From Guadua angustifolia (lineage: Eukaryota; Streptophyta; Magnoliopsida; Poales; Poaceae), in contig CM070515.1 of assembly GCA_036346375.1 (NCBI GenBank), positions 21,474,423 through 21,538,422 of the forward strand: DNA of 64,000 nt, read 5' to 3'. Position 1 is the first letter of the stretch; every line of letters begins with the position of its first letter. A program made the translations under genes and the position numbers. Shown here one piece after another: positions 55,704 to 64,000 of the stretch. A model generated the notes under the pieces. It searched no databases. It saw only the letters and a program-made list of their open reading frames with translations, and was not told where the DNA came from.

Positions 55704-57812
55704 ATTGACAGTGGTACTCAAGGGAGGGATCATAGTGGCGACCGCATAATTAGCCTGTAGTAATTAGTAACACTGCTATTACACTGATCTCGGTATATTA
55801 TCTAATAAAATATCGAGCACACCAACATTTTATTAGTTAATATACCATATTCAAAATGTTACAGCAGAAAAATAATTAGAGGCCGAAATGAAAACTTATT
55901 ACATTACATTGCCATACATGGCTATAAGTCTAGTACAACTAATTATACATAAGATCTAAGTACAACAAAAATAAAGTACATCTAACTAATTACCCTAAAG
56001 ATCGCCAAAAGCTAGGGTACAGCCTAACCAACCACCTAATCCTCTTGGTAGTAATCCTTCTCGTAGACCTGGTCCTATGAGTAATCCTCACCCCATGCCT
56101 CATATGTGGATCCATAGAATTCACCCTCTAAATAAAGGGAGATTTAAGCAAGAATGAGTAAAAGGCCTCGACAAATATTAATAATAAAATTCAATATATG
56201 ATTTTCTCTCATATTCCTCCGGTGATTAAATTCCCTCAAATTCTGATTTTTTTTCTAAAATTAGGTTTTTGGGTTTTCTTTAAGGGTTGTATATTTTAGT
56301 TCTGAAAATAACTACTAGCACTCGTATATAACATAGACTTAGCTTCCATAGCCTCCAATCCAGGAGATAGGCATGAATTTATGATTTTAACTCTTCGCAA
56401 ATTTGTACCACATTACCCGTAGTGACCCCATCCTATGAGGCCCCAAAATGTTTATTACTATTCTAGTATTATATCTATAACCCTACTAACTCAAACCGAA
56501 GACACCATTTCTAGGCCAACTTGCCTGACTAGTAGTTAACAGTTGTACTCTAATGACCAGTTGACAGTAATTCTACCCATGATTTCAAATATAGCACCAT
56601 TCCAAATCGCACGCCTCTCCGAGCCTTCTGGCCTACCCAGATTTGTGCATTAGTTATCTACTCATACCCAATGTGGAGAGCAAAACTCATTCTTAGGATA
56701 ACCTTTTCTGACCGATTTCACGCACTATGGTTGATACTAGATATACAGCTCATTGCTCGAGTGTAGATGTTCATCCTTATATTATAGCCTATGTAACGGG
56801 CCCCATCAGCCTACATTCCTTCTTATCAGCTCTCTCTACTCACCATATATATAATTAGGTCACCGGCTCCTTTCGTTGGATGAGCCATTTTAACATATCG
56901 ATATTATTCTGCTTCAGCAATTTCCATACCATCTTTCTGCCGCATCTAATTTAGATTTTTATTTCAAAAGATGACTTTTCCCATGCATTGCTGATATCAT
57001 ATAAATGTATCTGAAACCTTTTAAAAGCATTTCACAATCATGATCAATAGAAGCTTGCCTGGAATAGAGTTAAAATATTCGGCCTCACTCGGATTCTGAA
57101 GGTGGCCTTCTGTCGAATTTAGCTCAATTCCTGAAATCACGAGATATTAATTAATCATATGACAATCAAATTATTGCAGTTTTTATGTCGTACGTCCAAC
57201 TACACCATATATATGTGTGTGTGTTGCTCGATGCTTCTTGTTCTAAATGGTTGCAGGTAAACTACACTAGAGATTGCATGAAGATGGTCATAGTCGTAGG
57301 CTACTTTGCAAATTACTTTCTTGTATTTTATTTGTTGTAAGCGAGATCTATATGTAACTCTCATGTATGAATTCTTTGTTGTAACTAGGTATTTGTGTAA
57401 TATGCGACTTATGATTATATGTAAGACATTTTTGTTAATGAAATGGAAATGATAATTAGCCCTTGTTGAATGATTTACTTATATGTGCTATTACTTTTTT
57501 TAATGATCTCTTTTGCGCTACTAATTGCTAGGGTTGTTTCAATCATCAAGCAAAGCAAGACAGATCGTACTCCTAGCAGGCTAGGGCTACGAGGGGGGCT
57601 GTTCTACGTTTTCTTCTTTGGATTAAACTAAAAACAGGGAACCACAGCCACCCTACCCTAACCAAATAGCTGCACATTCGTCTCTTCCTTACTCATAAGC
57701 TCAATCCCAGTTTGGCTATACGCTCTAAAACATCTGCCAACATTTTAGAGGCTGTTTAGCTCATAGTCAAACCTTGCCACACATGAGTTAGACAACTTTA
57801 ACCAAGTTAGGC
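55704..57812. other. Spacer, probably old retroelement sequence
   Basis: On -, bases 56,125-56,045 give an acidic Tyr-rich stretch (EFYGSTYEAWGEDY) that could be the end of an old gene. Long stretches of unique-looking AT-rich sequence surround it. The 57,300-57,470 part resembles a 3' untranslated region or LTR. None of this can be assigned with confidence. Confidence 0.3.
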
Positions 57813-58008
57813 GTCTATTTGATTTATAGCCATATTTATGGCCAGATTCATTTTCTGCTATCCAGGATCCACGCATCAGTGACTCAAAACAGTGTGTAAA
57901 TTTTGTCATAGCTAAAGTGCGGCTTTAATTTTGATGATCTAACGCTAAGCAAGTTTGGCTAGAAAATACGACAAAGTATGACAATCTTATTATATAAATC
58001 AAACAGAT
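57813..58008. repeat. Possible MITE upstream of the bHLH gene
   Basis: TCTATTTGATTTATAG on the left pairs with the complement of TATAAATCAAACAGA on the right (one mismatch), bracketing about 196 bp. No target duplication is certain. It lies about 280 bp upstream of the TATA box. Confidence 0.35.
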
Positions 58009-58290
58009 TATTAGTACTCCTTTCTTCAAAGAAAGGTATTATCAAATATTATTCCTCACTAAATATGTGTCTATATATGATCATCCGTGGCAGCCACTGC
58101 CACCCTACCCCAACCAATAATAGCTGTACATAGTTTTTAAGACATGGCAAGCACACTAGAACTGATGGCCTGTGATGGCCCCAAGTATACCTCCTTACAG
58201 CTCAGTCTACACAGCTTAGCAGAACCTAGTTCTCCTCCCACATGGCCAAGTGTGAAATATTTCACTTGCCTTTGCTCTCCCCGCTCTCCC

Positions 58291-58299
58291 CTATATATG
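58291..58299 (+). promoter_or_regulatory. TATA box of the bHLH gene
   Basis: CTATATATG in the context CTCCCCTATATATGTACACC, 115 bp upstream of the start codon. A CA-rich leader (CACACCACACCACAC) and a GA-rich stretch (GAGAGAGAGAGGGAGAG) follow before the ATG, a common arrangement in plant 5' leaders. Confidence 0.7.
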
Positions 58300-58413
58300 T
58301 ACACCCCCTCTCCCCTTACACCCCCACACCACACCACACCACACACACACCACAAGCCTACAACCAAGGCTACAACACAGCTACACATTGTGTGTAGAGA
58401 GAGAGAGGGAGAG

Positions 58414-58662
58414 ATGACAAGGAAGTCGTCCATGGTGAAGAGCAGCAAGAGCAGTAGAGTGATGGTGTCGTTGCGGAGGAGGAGGCCGTTCCAGCTCATG
58501 GTGCTGAGGAGGCTCCGGGAGCTCAAGAAGATCGTGCCGGCCGGCGCCCGGCGCCGCGACGCCGACGTCGACGCGCTGCTCCGCCAAACAGCCGAGTACA
58601 TCTGCGTGCTGGAGCTCAAGGTGGCCGTCCTCCGGAGGCTCTCCGCCATCTACGGCGCGTAG
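58414..58662 (+). CDS. Atypical bHLH transcription regulator (IBH1/PAR/AIF-like), 82 aa
   Basis: A short intronless gene. Residues 1-27 are basic and Ser-rich (MTRKSSMVKSSKSSRVMVSL, then four Arg). Residues 28-80 form a helix-loop-helix: LMVLRRLRELKKIVPAGA (helix 1), a loop with RRRDADVD, then ALLRQTAEYICVLELKVAVL and RRLSAIYGA (helix 2). The IVP and LLRQTAEYI signatures are typical of the non-DNA-binding HLH proteins of the IBH1/PAR/AIF group, which dimerise with activating bHLH proteins and dampen growth responses such as brassinosteroid signalling; the Glu/Arg contacts of a true basic region are missing. ATG 58,414 is chosen because it follows the TATA box and leader; the frame is open upstream to 58,144, which would start before the promoter. 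Codon use is GC-rich, unlike the surroundings. The stop is TAG at 58,660. Confidence 0.87.
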   Translation: MTRKSSMVKSSKSSRVMVSLRRRRPFQLMVLRRLRELKKIVPAGARRRDADVDALLRQTAEYICVLELKVAVLRRLSAIYGA

Positions 58663-61600
58663 CTCTCGTGGATCGAGCCGCGCCCGGACCGGTCATCGTT
58701 TTGCATGGCGTGCAGTTGCCGCTGTACATGTAATAGGGGAGAGAGAGAGAGAGAGCATCCATCCATCCATTTCTTGCCTTTGTCACCTCTCCCTCTCTTC
58801 AACTCTTCCCTCATCTACCCCCCACCAAGTAGTACGTAGCAGCAGCAGCAGTAGTATATTGTGCCTCCTCTGTGTGATCATTGGTTGGTCACACATGGGA
58901 GTGTGTTAATTACTACTTAATCTGGCTGCACAAGCCAGCCATTTATTCAGCTGACAACAAGAAGATGTTTTGACTAGGTGTTTGCTAGTTGGCTGGAAGA
59001 AGTAAGAATATATGCATGCATGATTCAAGTATTTGTATTGTATGTATGTGCCATGGATTATTAATTGTTGCCTAGCTAACTTCTTCAGTTCTTTTGATCC
59101 CTGCATCACTCTACAATTATCTCCTGCCTCTTGTCATTGTCATCAGTGTCCTGGCCTTATTAAACTACACTGGACAAACATGCATAGCATCCATTCTGCA
59201 ACGAACTACTCAATAAAAAACATAGAACAAGTGATGAACTCTATATGGATACAGGAGCATTTAGATGGCACTTTGTCGCATTACGAATAGTGGAGTCACG
59301 ACTGACTGTACTACTCATCAGGAGGACGTGTAGCTGTGTGCACCACTGCACCTACCAGCCAGGGCCTAATTACAACCGTCCAAAACAAATAAAAATGAGG
59401 ACAACAGCAAAAACATTTAAAATTAAGCTAGGTTCCTTCATTTCAATCCATGTGCTGATTAATATATTGATGATTAAAGTAGGATACGGCTCTGGATCTT
59501 GTTAGATTGGGCGAGGCAAGTATAGGTGCCACAAGGAATTCCCTGCCCAGAATCCTTATCATAGGAGTCAAGATTCTTCAACATGCTGCATTGGCATGTT
59601 CTTCCTTTGGATAAGAGCATGCATACAGATAACCTGATTATTAAAATTGCAGACAGAACGTATAGCTAGCTTTTTTTGCCTCTACTAATTAAGCAAGATT
59701 GTCATATGGGTAGGGTTGTTGCAGCTGAAAGTGAGGCTGCTCATGTCAAGTCCATTTCTTCAGGTAGATGCATGCATGGGTAGGTGATGTTTGTAGGATT
59801 TGATACTTTTTACCCATGGAGAATATATGCTAACATGTCACATCAACTGGTGATCTACAATCCTACTTGAAAAGGATGCCAGGATGAAGAGAGAGCAGGC
59901 TGTACGTGTGGGGATTTAATTCATAGGTAGATACACTGCTGACCAGATGGATCGCAGCTAGGATATTAGAGGAAGAGTCCAAGGGCGGCATGTGCATGCC
60001 GAGACTGCTCTGGCATTTTGCTCCAGATCACCGGAAACCCCCATCTTCCTGGCTCTTGCTATCCATCCATCGACTTGAACTTGCTAGTTTTTGTTTTCCA
60101 AATGAAGATGATCCGGTAATAACGAATCTACCGTCTGTTTTACCATCTAGATCTCTGTTTTCCTTATGAGGATGATACTACATATGTAGCATAGAAATTC
60201 TTCAACAGAATCAATCAAAAGGCGCATCTCTTTCGGACTCGGATCATTCGGTTGGAATTCATGCAGATTGTCTAGAAGCAAACTCGATAAGAAACTAAGA
60301 CGCGCAACCATCTTGCGTTCAGGATACTCCATAGTTCGTTCGTACCGAACTTCTTCAACCATACTGCGTTCAGGATACTCCATACTCAACTTCTTCATTC
60401 TTCAGCTACGAGCATTTGGTATCCGAACAGACACAGACAATGCTGCTACTCCTATACTTCAACTTCAAGAAGCAGGGACGCACAGCTCGAAGGAAGAAGG
60501 CGGCCATTAATTTTAAATCTAGTGAGTTGTCTCTCGGTGGGTGACATTAAATTCATCCTGGAGGGTAGTACCCTCTCAGCCCAGGCTTCCTGTCGGAGCA
60601 TCGGGGAAAGGAACACGCTGAAGCGGCGTGCTAAGCTGAAGGTGACAGTAAGATTCTGCAATTTACAGCACAGCCATGTGGGGATATTCCTTCAGCTTCT
60701 TGTTCACAGCCAGGCATGCCACAGCTATGGGCTATGGCAGCGACGGCGTTTCAGCTACAGCCTGCAAGTGCAAGCTGCCAACTCAGTGAGCCGTACGTGG
60801 CAACATTCCCAGACGTGGCAACTTATATAGAACCATAAATAAACGAATATTTGTTTGCTTGCTTGGGGTTACTTCTTCGAGAGAGGGCTGCTTGATTCAC
60901 GGCTGCAATTCGCTTATGGAGCTTCACTGCCCACACTAGCTCGTCGAACAGCTCATCAATGGCGGCCATTGGCCCCGAAAAACTTCCCAGGTCGCCTTTA
61001 AGGCAAAGCTCAAAGACTTAATTACCTAATCTCCATACCAGAGAGACCAAAAGCGCCATGTCCACCCCTGCAATCGCTCAATTTCTACACACTCCAAAAG
61101 CAGGCCCTGCGGTCACAAACCACTGAGGCTCCACACTGACAATCCACTTAAGTATTAACAAGCATATAATACACCGGAGACATCAAGCCGCGCAGTCGCT
61201 GAGGACGCAGCCAATCCAGGCACAAATCATGGACGGCCATAACACACCGCCCCTTGCTTTTGCAAGCTCCTTAAACCAAACAAATGCATTGCCCTCTCTC
61301 CCAAAAAAAATATGCAAGTTTCTACTAGTAACCAATCTCACCAACCAAAAATGCGGCCCCTCATCTTTGACGAAATCTTTGAGAAAGTAACATGAAATCA
61401 ATGCACATATACTCGAGTGATAAGCGTGTGTATGTACACAAGCTCATAATGTAGTGTCAAGGTCCCATATACCTCAATGATACAGCTCCGAGAGGATGCG
61501 TGGCTTTTATTGCAGCAGCCTGGAGCCCATCCATGTGTGAGTTAGTCCTTTCCAGAGAACCTCCAAATCTTATTGTCTCGGTATAAATCTAACTTGTGAT

Positions 61601-61690
61601 CGTCATGACAACCACGAGTAGTCTTAACTTCTTAAGTGCTTCAGCTATCACATGAATCATCACTCATGTCAGAAGTTATATAATGCAAAA
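58663..61690. other. 3' side of the bHLH gene and spacer
   Basis: After the stop comes a GA-repeat (58,738-58,756), probably within the 3' untranslated region. No other gene is recognised. An imperfect 60-bp direct repeat, TGCGTTCAGGATACTCCATA, is at 60,313 and 60,365. A + frame at 60,522-60,830 (102 codons) matches nothing. Confidence 0.35.
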
Positions 61691-62463
61691 AGTAAATTAA
61701 TTCACAGGTCCCTTAACTTATCACATTGGTTTTTTTAGGTCCTCGAACTTTAAAACTGCAGTTTCATATCCTCAAACTTGTGTAAGTAGGTCATTACAGA
61801 TCCCAAAGATGATTCGCTAGGCTTTGACCAATGATGTGAAGTGTTGACCACTGCCATCCTGGCACATGTGGGCCTGTCTAGCATGATTTATATAAAACAT
61901 TCCTCAACTATTGCATCCCATAATTTTTGAACTCCTTAATTTCTGGACTCCTTCATTTCCTCACTACTATGTGAATCCATCGGTCGCTATTCTGTAAAGT
62001 AAAGAAATGAATTCAACGTGGCCATGGATGCTGTGGGTAGGCAACAGATCAATCGCATCGTGGCACTTTCCCTTGTAGCAACTAGCCATGGGTGAACTCA
62101 ATGCCACAGTCATAGATGATGCGAGCGACAGATAGATTTACATAATAGTGAGGGAAAAGGAAGGAGTTTAGAAATTATGCAGATGCAGTAGTAGGGGACT
62201 TTTTAATATAAACCATGCTAGACAACATAATTCAATGTCTTATGAATACCTAGAAAAAAAAACTAATCCTCAAAGTGACAGGCACACATAAGCTAGGATA
62301 GCGGTGGTCAACACTTTACATCAGTAGTCAAGCTTGACGAATCGTCCTTAGAACCTGTGATGACCTACTTAAACAAGTTTAAGGACGAGAAATTGCAGTT
62401 TTAAAGTTTAGAGACCTACGTGAATCAACATGATAAGCTAAGGCAACTACGATGTAATTTACT
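61691..62463. mobile_element. DNA element with about 200-bp inverted repeats
   Basis: The left arm (61,691-61,890) and the reverse complement of the right arm (62,265-62,463) share AGTAAATTA at the tip, then TAGGTC, AACTTTAAAACTGCA, CAAACTTGT-TAAGTAGGTCAT, GATTCG and AAGTGTTGACCAC, with about 75-80 percent identity by eye. The 770-bp element has no coding capacity. The arm length would fit a small Mutator-like or long-TIR MITE. I see no clear target duplication, so the outer edges may be off by some bases. Confidence 0.7.
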
Positions 62464-64000
62464 CGATCTAAAATACTGAAACAGAGTAATCATGCAAACA
62501 AAGTTGCAAGTTGTAACTACTGGAGATTGCACGTGGACAAGACGCGCACCATACCACGGATCTGTCTAATACTACAGTTTTAGTAAGATTTTTAAGAACC
62601 CAAGACAAATGATGTCTTCTCAAAGCAATCGGCATCCGGCAATCATCAAACAAGAGATATGACACATGGCACATGTGTCTTGATAAGATGTTAAGAACGC
62701 TCCTCGATAGAAAAGAAAAAGGAGACGATGATATGGTATGGATGACTTCTCCTTGTTCCCTTTCCCTTGAAGACAAAAGAGAGGCAACGATGAAGCTTAT
62801 TTTATGCAGTACCAGTGATGTGGTGGGTCTCTAGTGCATCTGCCTTCACATGTAGCAGGGCAGGGATTACATTCTCAAAAGCAACTTCATAATGCAACTT
62901 TATCCCCCAGACAGAATCTACCAGAAAAATAGCCGCGCAATAATTGTCACACGATGCCTTCCTAGGTTTCATCAAATGTTCTTGCACATAAGAAGGGCAT
63001 AAATTAACATTCAACCACGAGTTTGAATAGAAACGCACCTTCGATCATTAAGATATCTAGCATCAGCACTTTCCCAAACACGGTCAGCATTCTTGATCCC
63101 AGCCACAAAAAATCGATGCAAGTAACGATGCAAGTAATTGACTCTCCACCAGCAGAAAGCAAAAGCAAACAACCATTAGAAGATTATTCCTGCGTCTTCA
63201 GCGGTCAGACAACGGGTAGCCTCTACAGGACCTGGGGAAAAAGCTAATAGCCTTGTTTCGGCGCAATTAGTTCAAGAACTCCCAATGATTGTATGACTGA
63301 ACTTTTGATGTGAGTACCACCTACCAGAAAACAGAAGAAAAAAAGAAGCTCGAAACACCAAATTTTGTAGTCTGTTTTTCTTCTATTGTTTAACGACTCT
63401 CTAGTAAAATCAAAACGAAACCAACAAAAAACGCTCAAATTGCAGGAGCAGGAACAGCTTCCTCACCTCTGGAACCTCATTTCCTTTTCAGTGTGCAGAC
63501 AACAGTTGAATCCCATTTAACTGGTACATGCATATCCAAATTCAGTTGCAAGTCCATGCAAATGTGAGGGATCCAAGCCATGTGCAGGCATGTGGCTGGT
63601 TCTGTTCTTCTGTTGCAACCAATTCAGATAGGTCACCTTCCTACCCTCCTTCCGTATGGATCTCCCATGCCGTTCCGGACCACTAATTAAGCCCCACTAT
63701 ATCCCCATAGGCAGCACCACAAAAATCTCAGGCATGGCCATGGAAATGTACTTCTCTGATAAGGTCCAACATAACCGGTGGTCATATTCAACAATGTTTA
63801 AATCGGATGAGATCTCATAATTGTCCATGCTTGCCCTCGCCCCCACGAGAGCTCATGATTCCGTGTGTCTAACCTTATTATGCAAGAGAAGAAGGTATGG
63901 GCGAGAGAGATGGAAACGCACAGCACACCTCTTGCGCTGGGATTCATTGATTAAATATACAAGGTACAGGAAGCTATACAAAGCAAGTGCTGAAGATGGA
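62464..64000. other. Right end of window, no gene recognised
   Basis: Open frames on both strands stay below 105 codons and match nothing. Parts near 62,800-63,050 are fairly open on - (ALLHVKADALETHH) and could be an exon of a gene extending outside the window, but no splice sites support this. Confidence 0.3.

Noticed and set aside
58137..58649. A 170-codon open frame on - opposite the bHLH gene
   Set aside because: It is the antisense shadow of the GC-rich bHLH coding sequence and covers that gene's promoter; no domain is recognisable.

Overview
The window looks like nuclear DNA from a grass (Poaceae). The evidence is grass-type transposon families (a Stowaway MITE with CTCCCTCC ends, two CACTA elements, a PMD-carrying Mutator-like element, a Helitron and copia elements), introns with plant-like splice sites, GC-rich exons against AT-rich spacers, and plant-type gene fragments. 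I cannot name the species. Only one gene appears intact: a small intronless atypical bHLH gene at 58,414-58,662. Nearly everything else is transposons, many nested, or spacer in which I see no gene.

Layout. 334-1,802: non-autonomous hAT-like element with an exact 8-bp target duplication. 2,615-9,322: Mutator-like element with 76-bp terminal inverted repeats and a 10-bp target duplication. It carries a decayed plant-mobile-domain (PMD) gene on +, a decayed GRF-type zinc-finger gene on -, and five exact 189-bp tandem repeats; I see no transposase. 12,270-41,294: remains of an old copia element on + (RNase H remnant at 12,270-12,812; 3' LTR split between 21,196-21,958 and 40,072-41,294). It was split by a Helitron (13,478-20,401) and by an 18.1-kb CACTA element (21,959-40,071). 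The CACTA was in turn split by a younger 11.7-kb copia element on - (23,389-35,121). 41,559-47,472: a second CACTA element. 48,321-48,971: a foldback hairpin. 55,445-55,701: Stowaway MITE. 61,691-62,463: an element with long inverted repeats.

Three of the elements carry host-gene pieces. The Helitron holds intron-containing fragments of four unrelated genes, all in its own orientation: PPR, complex I B8/NDUFA2, glutamine-dependent NAD synthetase and fumarylacetoacetase. The first CACTA holds LRR and transmembrane exons of a NIK-type receptor kinase. The second CACTA holds a two-exon fragment I could not identify.

Most striking for a second look: (1) the younger copia element carries about 40 copies of the 15-bp palindrome ATCGGA-N3-TCCGAT, clustered just upstream of its LTR TATA box and again, in opposite orientation, before its extra 3' ORF; (2) the PMD plus zinc-finger Mutator-like element with its in-phase 189-bp array; (3) the four-gene Helitron; (4) the 650-bp hairpin built from small GTCGCCAAAC-type palindromes.

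Limits: all assignments were made by eye from translated motifs and repeat boundaries. Family names rest on recalled conserved motifs, not on a database search.
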